Positions 15,756 to 24,691 of a stretch of 64,000 nt of DNA are shown one piece after another (position 1 is the first letter of the stretch; every line of letters starts with the position of its first letter). The notes below the pieces were generated by a model, which was not told the DNA's origin, ran no database searches, and was given only the letters and a program-made list of their open reading frames with translations. Source of the stretch: Modestobacter marinus (GTDB lineage: Bacteria > Actinomycetota > Actinomycetes > Mycobacteriales > Geodermatophilaceae); assembly GCF_019799945.1 (NCBI RefSeq), contig NZ_JABGCH010000004.1:186001-250000 (forward strand), written 5' to 3'. Both the position numbers and the translations under genes were made by a program.

Positions 15756-17087
15756 ATGAGCAGCCGCACACCCACCGTGGCCCGCGTCGAGGCGGTCCCC
15801 GTAGCCGGGCACGACAGCATGCTGCTGAACCTCAGCGGTGCGCACGCGCCGTTCTTCACCCGCAACATCGCGATCGTGACCGACAGCGAGGGGCGGGTCG
15901 GCGTCGGCGAGGTGCCCGGCGGTGAGGCCATCCGGCGCACGATCGAGGACGCCGGCGCGCTGCTGACCGGCCAGCCGATCGCCTCCTACGCCCGGCTGCT
16001 GCGGTCGGTGACGACCACGTTCGCCGACCGCGACGCCGGCGGGCGCGGGCTGCAGACCTTCGACCTGCGCACCACCGTGCACGCGGTGACCGCCCTCGAG
16101 TCGGCGCTGCTGGACCTGCTCGGCCAGCACCTGGGCGTGCCGGTCGCCGAGCTGCTCGGGGACGGGCAGCAGCGCGACGCCGTGCCGATGCTCGGCTACC
16201 TCTTCTACGTGGGGGACCGGCGGGCGACCGACCTGCCCTACGTCGCCGAGGAGCAGCCGGCCGACGACTGGGAGCGGCTGCGCCGCGAGCCGGCCCTCAC
16301 GCCGGCGGCGGTGGTCGCCCTCGCCGAGGCGGCGCGGGCGCGCTACGGGTTCTCGGACTTCAAGCTCAAGGGCGGCGTGCTGCCCGGCGAGCAGGAGGTG
16401 GCCGCAGTCCGGGCGCTGGCGGAGCGGTTCCCCGACGCCCGGATCACGCTGGACCCCAACGGCGGCTGGCTGCTCGCCGACGCGGTGGGGCTGTGCCGCG
16501 ACCTGCACGGCGTGCTGGCCTACGCGGAGGACCCGGTCGGCGCGGAGGGCGTGTTCTCCGGGCGCGAGACCATGGCGGAGTTCCGGCGGGCCACGGGGCT
16601 GCCGACGGCGACGAACATGATCGCGACCGACTGGCGGCAGATGGCCCACGCCGTCCGTGCCGACGCGGTCGACATCCCGCTGGCCGACCCGCACTTCTGG
16701 ACCATGCGCGGCTCGGTCCGGGTCGCCCAGCTGTGCGCGGACTTCGGGCTCACCTGGGGCTCGCACTCGAACAACCACTTCGACGTGTCCCTGGCGATGT
16801 TCACCCACGTGGGCGCCGCCGCGCCGGGGCAGATCACCGCTCTGGACACGCACTGGATCTGGCAGGACGGGCAGGCACTGACGCGCGAGCCGCTGCAGAT
16901 CCGGAACGGCCAGATCGCCGTCCCGACCGCTCCCGGGCTGGGCGTCGAGCTGGACCGGGACGCCGTGGCCGCGGCGCACGAGCTCTACCTCGAGCACGGC
17001 CTCGGCGCCCGGGACGACGCGATCGCCATGCAGTACCTGGTCCCCGGCTGGACCTTCGACCCCAAGCGCCCCTGCCTCGTCCGCTGA
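15756..17087 (+). CDS. gudD: glucarate dehydratase
   Basis: Enolase-superfamily glucarate dehydratase, 443 residues, the family length. It dehydrates D-glucarate to 5-keto-4-deoxyglucarate. Visible catalytic elements are the base motif KLK in FKLKGG, metal ligands in LDPNGGW, AYAEDP and TNMIATDW, and the His of SHSNNHFD. The start lies 28 bases after kdgD behind GAGGAAGCAGAGG. It feeds KdgD directly, so pathway context and motifs agree. Confidence 0.95.
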   Translation: MSSRTPTVARVEAVPVAGHDSMLLNLSGAHAPFFTRNIAIVTDSEGRVGVGEVPGGEAIRRTIEDAGALLTGQPIASYARLLRSVTTTFADRDAGGRGLQTFDLRTTVHAVTALESALLDLLGQHLGVPVAELLGDGQQRDAVPMLGYLFYVGDRRATDLPYVAEEQPADDWERLRREPALTPAAVVALAEAARARYGFSDFKLKGGVLPGEQEVAAVRALAERFPDARITLDPNGGWLLADAVGLCRDLHGVLAYAEDPVGAEGVFSGRETMAEFRRATGLPTATNMIATDWRQMAHAVRADAVDIPLADPHFWTMRGSVRVAQLCADFGLTWGSHSNNHFDVSLAMFTHVGAAAPGQITALDTHWIWQDGQALTREPLQIRNGQIAVPTAPGLGVELDRDAVAAAHELYLEHGLGARDDAIAMQYLVPGWTFDPKRPCLVR

Positions 17088-17102
17088 CCCCTTGGAGCAA
17101 CC

Positions 17103-18275
17103 ATGACCACGACGTCCCCGGCCGCCCCCCTGACGACGGCCCCGGCGGTGCTCGACCGGATCGAGTCGGTGACGCTCTCCTCGGTCACGCTGCCGCTGCC
17201 CAACCCGATCAGCGACGCCAAGGTCTTCACCGGCCGCCAGCGCCCGATGACCGAGGTCGCGTTCCTGTTCGCCGAGATCCGGACCGAGGGCGGGTTCGAG
17301 GGCTTCGGCTTCGGCTACTCCAAGCGGGCCGGCGGGCCGGCCCAGTTCGCCCACGCCCGGGAGATCGCCGGCGACCTCATCGGCGAGGACCCGAACGACA
17401 TCGCCCGGCTGTGGACCAAGCTCGTCTGGGCGGGGGCCTCGGTCGGCCGCAGCGGCGCCTCGACCCAGGCGATCGCCGCCATGGACGTCGCCCTGTGGGA
17501 CCTCAAGGCCAAGCGCGCCGGCCTGCCGCTGGCCAAGCTGCTGGGCGCCCACCGCGACTCGGTGCGCTGCTACAACACCTCCGGCGGGTTCCTGCACGAG
17601 TCGGTCGAGCAGGTCAAGGACAACGCCACCCGCACGCTGGAGAGCGGCGTCGGCGGCATCAAGATCAAGCTCGGGCTGCCGGACTCGGCCGAGGACCTCC
17701 GCCGGGTGCGTGCCGTGCGCGAGCACCTCGGCGACGGCGTGCCCTTCATGGTCGACGCCAACCAGCAGTGGGACCGGCCCACGGCCATGCGGGTCAGCCG
17801 CCGGCTGGAGGAGTTCGACCTGGTCTGGATCGAGGAGCCGCTGGACGCCTACGACGCGGAGGGGCACGCGCAGCTGGCCCGCTCGCTGGACACCGCCGTG
17901 GCCACCGGCGAGATGCTGACCAGCGTCGCCGAGCACTACGAGCTGATCCGCCAGGGCGCAGTGGACATCATCCAGCCCGACGCCCCGCGGATCGGCGGCA
18001 TCACCCAGTTCCTCAAGCTGGCCGCGCTGGCCGACCACGCGAACCTGCAGCTGGCGCCGCACTTCGCGATGGAGATCCACGTGCACCTGGCCGCGGCCTA
18101 CCCGCACGAGCCCTGGGTCGAGCACTTCGACTGGCTGTACCCGCTGTTCAATGAGCGGCTGGAGACGCGCGACGGCCGGATGCACCTCTCCGACCGCCCC
18201 GGGCTCGGGGTCACCCCCAGCGACCAGCTGCGGGCCTGGACCGTCGACACGGTCACCATCGGCGCGTCCCGCTGA
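17103..18275 (+). CDS. mandelate racemase-family acid-sugar dehydratase (L-talarate/galactarate dehydratase-like)
   Basis: Enolase-superfamily enzyme of the mandelate racemase subgroup, 390 residues. Motifs run in order: KIK base pair in GIKIKLG, metal ligands in VDANQQW, WIEEPLD and ATGEM, then QPDAPRIGG and the His in LAPHFAMEIHVHL. These fit L-talarate/galactarate dehydratase, giving 5-keto-4-deoxyglucarate from galactarate, so the operon would take both common hexaric acids. Substrate identity is by family and context; related gluconate or rhamnonate dehydratases are alternatives. Starts 15 bases after gudD. Confidence 0.88.
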   Translation: MTTTSPAAPLTTAPAVLDRIESVTLSSVTLPLPNPISDAKVFTGRQRPMTEVAFLFAEIRTEGGFEGFGFGYSKRAGGPAQFAHAREIAGDLIGEDPNDIARLWTKLVWAGASVGRSGASTQAIAAMDVALWDLKAKRAGLPLAKLLGAHRDSVRCYNTSGGFLHESVEQVKDNATRTLESGVGGIKIKLGLPDSAEDLRRVRAVREHLGDGVPFMVDANQQWDRPTAMRVSRRLEEFDLVWIEEPLDAYDAEGHAQLARSLDTAVATGEMLTSVAEHYELIRQGAVDIIQPDAPRIGGITQFLKLAALADHANLQLAPHFAMEIHVHLAAAYPHEPWVEHFDWLYPLFNERLETRDGRMHLSDRPGLGVTPSDQLRAWTVDTVTIGASR

Positions 18276-18313
18276 GCGTCCCGACCCCCCTACGCACCCC
18301 TGGAGGAGCACAC

Positions 18314-19843
18314 ATGGCGAGCAACCGCCCCGGCGAAGTCGTGAGCATCGACCCTCGAAGCGGTGAGGTGGCCGAGGTCGTCGCCCCGGAGACGACCACC
18401 GAGGAGGTCGCCCGGCTCTGCGAGGCCGCGCTGGCCGCCGCCCCTGCGCTGGAGGGCATGGGCCGCCAGGGGCGCGCCGCGCTGCTGCGCGCGCTCGCCG
18501 ACGCGCTGGAGGCCCGCCGGGAGGACGTCGTCGCGGTGGCCGACCGGGAGACGGCGCTGGGCACCACCCGGCTCAACGGCGAGCTGAACCGCACCAGCTA
18601 CCAGCTGCGGCTCTTCGCCGAGGTGCTGGAGGAGGGCAGCTACCTCGAGGCGACGATCGACCACCCCGGGGACACCCCGATGGGCCCGCGCCCGGACCTG
18701 CGCCGGATGCTCGTGCCGCTGGGCCCGGTGGCCGTGTTCGGGTCCAGCAACTTCCCGCTGGCGTTCTCGGTGCCGGGCGGGGACACCGCCTCCGCGCTGG
18801 CCGCCGGCTGCCCGGTGGTGCTGAAGGCGCACAGCTCCCACCCGGCCACCTCGCGGCTGGTCTTCGACGTGCTGGTCGAGGCGGCGCGGAAGGCGGGTGC
18901 GCCCGAGGGCACGCTCGGCATCGTCTTCGGCCAGCGGGCCGGTGGCGCGCTGGTGGCCCACCCGGCGATCCGGGCGGCCGGGTTCACCGGGTCGGTGGGC
19001 GGCGGGCGCGCGCTGCTGCAGATCATCGAGCAGCGGCCGGACCCGATCCCGTTCTTCGGCGAGCTGAGCAGCCTCAACCCGGTCGTGGTCACCCCGTCGG
19101 CGGCCGCCGAGCGCGGTGAGCAGATCGGCCGCGAGCTGGTCGGCTCCTTCACGCTCGGGGCCGGGCAGTTCTGCACCAAGCCGGGCCTGGTCCTCGTGCC
19201 GGCCGGGACCGAGGGCGACGCCGTCGTCGACGCGATGGCCGAGGCGGTGCGGGGCAGCAGCCCGCAGGTGCTGCTCAACAAGGGCATCGCCGCGTCCTAC
19301 GACCGCATCGCCGGTGGGCTCGCCGACGCCCCGGGCGTCGAGGTCGTCGCCCGGGGGGAGGACGCCGACGGCCCCGGCTTCACCGCGGTGCCGCAGCTGC
19401 TGTCCACCACGGCCGCAGAGCTGCCGGCCGAGGTGACCGAGGAGTGCTTCGGCCCGGTCAGCGTGGTGGCCCGCTACGACGGCGAGCGCGAGCTGTTCGG
19501 TGCGCTGGACGCCATGCCCTCGTCGCTCACCGCCACCGTGCTCCGCGGCACGGAGGAGACCGACCTGCCGCTGGCGGTGTCCCAGCAGCTGCGGACCCGG
19601 GCCGGCCGGCTGGTCTACGACGCCTACCCGACCGGTGTCGCGGTCTCCTGGGCCCAGCACCACGGCGGCCCCTGGCCCTCCACCAACTCCCAGCACACCT
19701 CCGTGGGCACCAGCGCGATCCGCCGCTTCCTGCGCCCGGTGACCTGGCAGGGGGCTCCGCAGGAGGTGCTGCCCGAGGAGCTCACCGACGGCTACACCGC
19801 CATCCCGCGGCGCATCGACGGGGTGCTGGAGCTGCCCCGGTGA
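18314..19843 (+). CDS. 2-oxoglutarate semialdehyde (2,5-dioxovalerate) dehydrogenase
   Basis: Aldehyde dehydrogenase superfamily, 509 residues, of the subgroup oxidising 2,5-dioxopentanoate to 2-oxoglutarate with NAD(P). The catalytic cysteine is C287 in GAGQFCTKPG and the general-base glutamate lies in FFGELSSLNP. The N-terminus lacks a signal. It completes the route begun by GudD and KdgD and delivers carbon to the TCA cycle. GGAGGAGCACAC leads the ATG. The stop overlaps the next gene by 4 bp. Confidence 0.92.
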   Translation: MASNRPGEVVSIDPRSGEVAEVVAPETTTEEVARLCEAALAAAPALEGMGRQGRAALLRALADALEARREDVVAVADRETALGTTRLNGELNRTSYQLRLFAEVLEEGSYLEATIDHPGDTPMGPRPDLRRMLVPLGPVAVFGSSNFPLAFSVPGGDTASALAAGCPVVLKAHSSHPATSRLVFDVLVEAARKAGAPEGTLGIVFGQRAGGALVAHPAIRAAGFTGSVGGGRALLQIIEQRPDPIPFFGELSSLNPVVVTPSAAAERGEQIGRELVGSFTLGAGQFCTKPGLVLVPAGTEGDAVVDAMAEAVRGSSPQVLLNKGIAASYDRIAGGLADAPGVEVVARGEDADGPGFTAVPQLLSTTAAELPAEVTEECFGPVSVVARYDGERELFGALDAMPSSLTATVLRGTEETDLPLAVSQQLRTRAGRLVYDAYPTGVAVSWAQHHGGPWPSTNSQHTSVGTSAIRRFLRPVTWQGAPQEVLPEELTDGYTAIPRRIDGVLELPR

Positions 19844-20706
19844 GTTCGCGGGTCGCCCTGGTCAGCTCCGAGCGGGGACTCCGCGTCGACCCGGACCTGC
19901 CGATCGCCGCGTCGGCGCTGCGGCAGGCCGGGCTCGCCACGGATCTGGCCCGCTGGGACGACCCGGGTGTGGACTGGGCCGGCTACGACCTCGCCGTCGT
20001 GCGGTCGACTTGGGACTACGCCTGGCGGCTGCCGGATTTCCTCGGCTGGGCCGCGTCGGTGCCCCGACTGCGCAACTCCGCGGAGCTGCTCCGCTGGAAC
20101 ACCGACAAGACCTACCTGCGCGACCTGGCCCGGGCCGGGCTGCCGGTGGTGCCGACGGTCTGGGACCTGACCGACGCCGGGCAGCTGCCCGACGCGCCGG
20201 AGTGGGTGGTCAAGCCGTCGGTGTCCGCCGGCTCCCGGGACACCGCGCGGTGGGACGACCCCGCGGCCGCCCTCGCCCACGTCGCGGAGCTGACCGCGGC
20301 GGGCCGGACGGCGATGCTGCAGCCCTACCTCGCCGAGGTCGACACCGCGGGTGAGACGGCGATGCTCTTCCTCGGTGGCCGCTTCTCGCACGCTGTGCGC
20401 AAGGGGCCGCTGCTCCGGCGCGGGGAGGGCGTGCGGCAGGACCGCGACAGCCGCGGGGACCTGCGGGCGGTCGAGCCGACGGCCGCGCAGCGCGAGGTGG
20501 CGCAGGCGGTGCTCGACGCCGTCCCCGCCCTGGTCCCCGGTGCGGCCGCGCCGCTGTACGCCCGGATCGACCTGGTGCCCGGCCCGGCCGGCCGGCCGGT
20601 GCTGCTCGAGCTCGAGCTCGCCGAGCCGAGCCTGTTCCTGCCGCAGGCACCGGCGGGCGCGGTGGCCCGGCTGGTCCGGTCGGTGGGGGACGCGATCGCC
20701 GCGTGA
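19840..20706 (+). CDS. ATP-grasp domain protein
   Basis: A 288-residue ATP-grasp superfamily protein of the RimK/glutathione synthetase-like kind. Features include STWDYAWRLPDFLGW near residue 50, the ATP-binding lysine in WVVKPSVSAGSRDTARW, the QPYLAEVDTAGETAMLFLGG strand-loop and an acidic metal site in LLELELAEPSLFL. These enzymes ligate a carboxylate to an amine or thiol using ATP. The GTG start makes a GTGA overlap with the dehydrogenase, and it overlaps the next gene too, so it belongs to the operon. Its role in sugar-acid breakdown is unexplained. Confidence 0.82.
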   Translation: MSSRVALVSSERGLRVDPDLPIAASALRQAGLATDLARWDDPGVDWAGYDLAVVRSTWDYAWRLPDFLGWAASVPRLRNSAELLRWNTDKTYLRDLARAGLPVVPTVWDLTDAGQLPDAPEWVVKPSVSAGSRDTARWDDPAAALAHVAELTAAGRTAMLQPYLAEVDTAGETAMLFLGGRFSHAVRKGPLLRRGEGVRQDRDSRGDLRAVEPTAAQREVAQAVLDAVPALVPGAAAPLYARIDLVPGPAGRPVLLELELAEPSLFLPQAPAGAVARLVRSVGDAIAA

Positions 20707-21632
20707 ACGCCGTGCTGGGGGGCTTCGTCACCCTCGTCGCGGTCATCGTCGTCGGCTGGGCCTTCGGCCGCGCCGGCGTCCTGGGCGGCGAGGCGGCGAC
20801 GGTGCTGTCCCGGCTGTCGTTCTACGTCGCCACCCCGGCGCTGCTGATGCTCACCCTCGCCGACGCGGACCCGGCGGTGCTGTTCTCCGCCGGGTTGCTC
20901 GGGACGGCGGGCAGCGCCGTGCTGTGCGCGCTGCTGTTCGCCGGCCTGGCCCGCTGGCGCTGGCGGCTGGGCCCGGCCGAGCTCACCACCGGGGCGCTGG
21001 CCTCCTCCTACGTCAACGCCGGCAACCTGGGCGTGCCGATCGCGGTGTACGTGCTCGGCGACGCGTCCTACGTCGCGCCGGTGCTGCTGTTCCAGGTGCT
21101 GGTGATGGCGCCCGTCGGCCTGGCCGTGCTCGCCGGCTCCCCCGGACGGGGTGCCGCTGTGCCGTCCCGCTGGGGGCTGCTCAGCCAGCCGCTGCGGACA
21201 CCCGTGGTCATCGGCTGCGCGATCGGGCTGCTGCTGGCGGCGGCCGGGTGGCAGCTGCCGGCGCTGGTGCGGCAGCCGGTCGAGCTCATCGCGGACGTCG
21301 CGGTGCCCGCGGCGCTGCTCGCCTACGGCGTCAGCCTGCACGGGGCGCCGCGACCCGCGTCCGGGGAGGGCGCCCGGCAGGTCTGGCTCGCCGTCGTCCT
21401 CAAGACCCTGGTCCAGCCCGGACTGGCGTACGCGCTCGGCCGGTGGGGGGCCGGGCTGGACGGGGTGGCGCTGCTCGCGGTCACCGTCACCTCGGCGCTG
21501 CCGACGGCGCAGAACGTCTTCGTCTACGCGACCTCCTACGGCCGCCGCACGGAGGTGGTGCGCGACGTCGTGCTGCTCAGCACGGTGCTCTCGGTGCCGG
21601 CGCTGGCCGGGATCGCCCTGCTGATGGGCTGA
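20703..21632 (+). CDS. AEC family transporter (auxin efflux carrier-like permease)
   Basis: Ten-helix permease of the AEC/BART group, 309 residues. Typical features are the N-terminal FYVATPALLMLTLA segment and the conserved SYVNAGNLGVPIAVYVLG motif near residue 102, with a matching TVTSALPTAQNVFVYA helix near 262. Family members often move malate or other dicarboxylates. It overlaps the ATP-grasp gene by 4 bp as last gene of the kdgD operon, so export or exchange of an organic acid made by the pathway is a fair inference. Confidence 0.88.
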   Translation: MNAVLGGFVTLVAVIVVGWAFGRAGVLGGEAATVLSRLSFYVATPALLMLTLADADPAVLFSAGLLGTAGSAVLCALLFAGLARWRWRLGPAELTTGALASSYVNAGNLGVPIAVYVLGDASYVAPVLLFQVLVMAPVGLAVLAGSPGRGAAVPSRWGLLSQPLRTPVVIGCAIGLLLAAAGWQLPALVRQPVELIADVAVPAALLAYGVSLHGAPRPASGEGARQVWLAVVLKTLVQPGLAYALGRWGAGLDGVALLAVTVTSALPTAQNVFVYATSYGRRTEVVRDVVLLSTVLSVPALAGIALLMG

Positions 21633-21659
21633 CCGGCAGGTCCCCGCGGGCATCACGTC

Positions 21660-21704
21660 ATGCCGCGGCGGTCTTGGACAGGCATCGCCCGCCGTCCCTA
21701 GCCT
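21660..21704 (+). promoter_or_regulatory. mqo promoter with shared operator (site C)
   Basis: ATGCC-N16-GGCAT at 21660-21685, -35 TTGGAC at 21674-21679 and -10 TAGCCT at 21699-21704 after 19 bases. It is the third copy of the layout seen before tctC and kdgD, which ties mqo and its downstream gene to the sugar-diacid regulon. Confidence 0.75.
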
Positions 21705-21738
21705 GACCGGGGTCCCGAGCGCACGAGGAGGTGCCCGA

Positions 21739-23238
21739 GTGGCGGACGCCGACGTGCAGGACGTCGTCCTGGTCGGAGCGGGCGTCATGAGCGCCACCCT
21801 CGGGGTGCTCCTCGGCCAGCTGCAGCCGGACTGGCGGGTCACCGTCGTCGAGCGGCTCGGCGAGGCGGGGCTGGAGAGCTCGGGGGCCTGGAACAACGCC
21901 GGCACCGGCCACGCCGGGCTGTGCGAGTTCAACTACACGCCCCGCCGGCCGGACGGCTCGGTCGACGTCGCCAGCGCGGTGCGGATCGGTGAGCAGTTCC
22001 TCACCTCGCTGTGCTTCTGGGCGCGGCTGGTCGAGCAGGGGCTGGTCGGGGCCCCGGAGGAGTTCATCCGCTCGGTGCCGCACATGGGGCTCGGCCGCGG
22101 CGCGGACGGCGTGGCCTACCTGCGCGCCCGCTTCGAGGGACTGCGCGACCACCCGCTCTTCGCCGACCTGGAGTACTGCGACGACCGGGCGGTGCTGGCC
22201 CGCTGGCTGCCCCTGGTGTTCGACGGGCGGGACGCCGGTAAGCCGGTCGCGGCCACCCGCTCGCAGGCCGGCACCGACGTCGACTTCGGCGTGCTGACCC
22301 GGGCGCTGCTGGACGCGATGCGGCAGCAGGGCGCCGCCGTGCACCTCCGGCACGAGGTGCGCTCGCTGCGCCGGCGCGGCGGGCTGTGGCACGTCGACGC
22401 CCGCGATCGGGACACCGGCCGGCGGCGCCCGCTGCGCGCCCGGTTCGTCTTCGTGGGGGCCGGCGGCGGGACGCTCCCGCTGCTGCAGTCCGCCCGGGTG
22501 CCGGAGATCCGCAGCTCGGCCGTCTTCCCGATCAGCGGTCAGTTCCTGCGCACCTCGCGGCCCGCGCTGGTCGCCGGCCACCGCGCGAAGCTCTACGGCC
22601 ACGCCGCCCCGGGGGCGCCGCCGATCTCCGTACCGCACCTGGACCGGCGGGTGGTGGCGGGGGAGGAGCACCTGCTGTTCGGCCCCTTCGCCGCGTTCTC
22701 CCCGCGGTTCCTCACCCAGGGCCGGCTCACCGACCTGGCCCGGTCCATCCGCCCGGGCAACCTGCCGACCCTGCTGGCCACCGCCCGGGACAACCGGTCG
22801 CTGATGGCCTACCTGGTCCGCCAGGTCACCCAGTCCGACGCCGCCCGGCTCGCCGAGCTCCGCCGGTTCGTGCCCACCGCCCGCGCCGAGGACTGGGAGC
22901 TGGTCAGTGCCGGCCAGCGCGTGCAGCTGCTGAAGACCGCCGACGGCCGCGGCACGATGGTCGGCTTCGGCACGGAGGTCCTGGTCTCCGCCGGCGGCTC
23001 GCTGGCCGCCCTGCTGGGTGCCTCACCCGGGGCGTCGACCGCGGCCGCGGTGATGCTGGACGTGCTCGCGGCCTGCTTCCCCGACCGCGGCGCGGACTGG
23101 GCCCCGCGGCTGGCGGAGCTGGCCCCGCCTACCGCCGTGGTGCGGGCACTGGACCCCGCCGACCTGACGGCCACCGTCGCGCGCGCCCGGCGGGTGCTGG
23201 GCCTGACGCCGGTCACCACCCGGAGGGGGAACGCATGA
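21739..23238 (+). CDS. mqo: malate:quinone oxidoreductase
   Basis: FAD-dependent, membrane-associated Mqo of 499 residues, oxidising malate to oxaloacetate and passing electrons to quinone. The N-terminal FAD site is DVVLVGAGVMSATLGVLL, and the family signature SSGAWNNAGTGHAGLCEFNY follows. FVFVGAGGGTLPLLQ and the C-terminal FGTEVLVSAGGSLAALLGASPGAS are also typical. GTG start behind GAGGAGGTGCCC. Increased flux from 2-oxoglutarate through the cycle to malate explains its co-induction with the glucarate genes. Confidence 0.93.
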   Translation: MADADVQDVVLVGAGVMSATLGVLLGQLQPDWRVTVVERLGEAGLESSGAWNNAGTGHAGLCEFNYTPRRPDGSVDVASAVRIGEQFLTSLCFWARLVEQGLVGAPEEFIRSVPHMGLGRGADGVAYLRARFEGLRDHPLFADLEYCDDRAVLARWLPLVFDGRDAGKPVAATRSQAGTDVDFGVLTRALLDAMRQQGAAVHLRHEVRSLRRRGGLWHVDARDRDTGRRRPLRARFVFVGAGGGTLPLLQSARVPEIRSSAVFPISGQFLRTSRPALVAGHRAKLYGHAAPGAPPISVPHLDRRVVAGEEHLLFGPFAAFSPRFLTQGRLTDLARSIRPGNLPTLLATARDNRSLMAYLVRQVTQSDAARLAELRRFVPTARAEDWELVSAGQRVQLLKTADGRGTMVGFGTEVLVSAGGSLAALLGASPGASTAAAVMLDVLAACFPDRGADWAPRLAELAPPTAVVRALDPADLTATVARARRVLGLTPVTTRRGNA

Positions 23239-24665
23239 GCGCCACCGTCGCCGACCTCGTGGCCGGGCTGCGGGAGGTGGTCGGGTCGGCGGGCCTGGTC
23301 ACCGACGCGGACCAGATGGCCGGCTACCTCACCGACTGGCGGGGCGCCTACCGCGGCGCCGCGGCGGTCGTCGTCCGGCCCGGCAGCACCGAGGAGGTGG
23401 CCGAGGTCATCCGGCGCTGCGCCGCCGCGGGCGTCGCAGTGGTCCCGCAGGGCGGCAACACCGGACTGTGCGGCGGGTCGATCCCCGACACCTCCGGGCG
23501 GCAGGTGGTCCTCTCGCTGACCCGCCTGCGCCGGGTGCGGGACCTCGACCCGGCCGACCAGACGATCACCGTCGAGGCCGGTGTGGTGCTCCGCGCCGTG
23601 CAGGAGGCCGCCGCTGCGGCGGGCCTGCTGTTCCCCCTGTCGCTGGGGTCGGAGGGCAGCTGCACCATCGGCGGCAACCTGGCCACCAACGCCGGCGGCA
23701 CCGCCGTCCTCCGCTACGGCACGATGCGCGACCTCACCCTGGGCCTGGAGGTGGTGCTGCCCGACGGGCGGGTCTGGCACGGGCTGCGGGGGCTGCGCAA
23801 GGACAACACGGGCTACGACCTCAAGCAGCTGTTCCTGGGCTCGGAGGGCACCCTCGGGATCGTCACCGCGGCCGTGCTGAAGCTGTTCCCAGCCGTGCGC
23901 ACCCGGGCCACCGCGTGGGTCGGGCTGCCCGGCCCGCAGGCCGCCGTCGACCTGATCGGCGTGGTGCGCGAGCTGGCCGGTGACCGGCTCACCGCGTTCG
24001 AGGTGATGTCCCGGCAGAGCCTCGAGCTGGTCCTGGCGCACGCGTCCGGGGTCCGGGACCCGCTGGCCGGGCCGCACCCCTGGTACGCGCTGGTCGAGCT
24101 GTCCGACACCCTGCCGATGGCCCCGCTGGACGAGGTGCTGGAGACCGCGCTCGGTGCCGCGTTCGAGCGGGAGATGGTGACCGACGCCGTCGTCGGGTCC
24201 GGATCGGCGCAGGTGGCCGCCCTGTGGGCGCTGCGGGAAGGCATCTCGGAGGCGCAGGAGCCCGAGGGCCCCAGCCTCAAGCACGACGTCACCGTGCCGA
24301 TCGGCAGCATCCCGGCTTTCGTGGCGCAGACCGACGGGGCGCTGGAGGCCGCCCTGGCGGGCGTGCGGATCGTGTCCTACGGGCACGTCGGTGACGGCAA
24401 CCTGCACTACAACCTGAGCAAGCCGGTGGGCGCGGACGACGACGCGTTCCGTTCCCGCGGCGCGGAGCTCAGCCGGGTCGTCTACGACTCCACCGCCTCC
24501 TTCGGCGGCAGCATCAGCGCCGAGCACGGTCTCGGCCGGGCCAAGCGCGACCTGATCGCCGACTACAAGGACCCGCTGGACATCGAGCTGATGCGCGGGC
24601 TCAAGCAGCTCTTCGACCCGGCCGGCCTGATGAACCCGGGCGCGGTGCTCCCCGAGCCTCCCTGA
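23235..24665 (+). CDS. FAD-binding oxidoreductase (GlcD / D-2-hydroxyacid dehydrogenase-like)
   Basis: VAO/PCMH-type flavoenzyme, 476 residues. The FAD domain contains VVPQGGNTGLCGGS and NLATNAGG with FLGSEGTLGIVT. The C-terminal cap carries the metal/substrate HVGDGNLHYN motif and the closing SAEHGLGRAKRD. Such enzymes oxidise D-lactate, glycolate or D-2-hydroxyglutarate. The ATGA overlap couples it to mqo, so both feed electrons from hydroxyacids to the respiratory chain. Since the pathway makes 2-oxoglutarate, D-2-hydroxyglutarate is a possible substrate, but unproven. Confidence 0.9.
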   Translation: MSATVADLVAGLREVVGSAGLVTDADQMAGYLTDWRGAYRGAAAVVVRPGSTEEVAEVIRRCAAAGVAVVPQGGNTGLCGGSIPDTSGRQVVLSLTRLRRVRDLDPADQTITVEAGVVLRAVQEAAAAAGLLFPLSLGSEGSCTIGGNLATNAGGTAVLRYGTMRDLTLGLEVVLPDGRVWHGLRGLRKDNTGYDLKQLFLGSEGTLGIVTAAVLKLFPAVRTRATAWVGLPGPQAAVDLIGVVRELAGDRLTAFEVMSRQSLELVLAHASGVRDPLAGPHPWYALVELSDTLPMAPLDEVLETALGAAFEREMVTDAVVGSGSAQVAALWALREGISEAQEPEGPSLKHDVTVPIGSIPAFVAQTDGALEAALAGVRIVSYGHVGDGNLHYNLSKPVGADDDAFRSRGAELSRVVYDSTASFGGSISAEHGLGRAKRDLIADYKDPLDIELMRGLKQLFDPAGLMNPGAVLPEPP

Positions 24666-24691
24666 GCGCCGCTGGTCGGCGGGCCGCGGGG

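Noticed and set aside
15666-18311. Open minus-strand frame of about 880 codons opposite the glucarate genes
   Set aside because: Low-complexity shadow; the plus strand holds two enolase-superfamily enzymes with all catalytic motifs.
22386-23234. Long 5' extension of the GlcD-like frame
   Set aside because: It overlaps mqo in another frame; the ATG at 23235 gives the usual N-terminus and an ATGA overlap.
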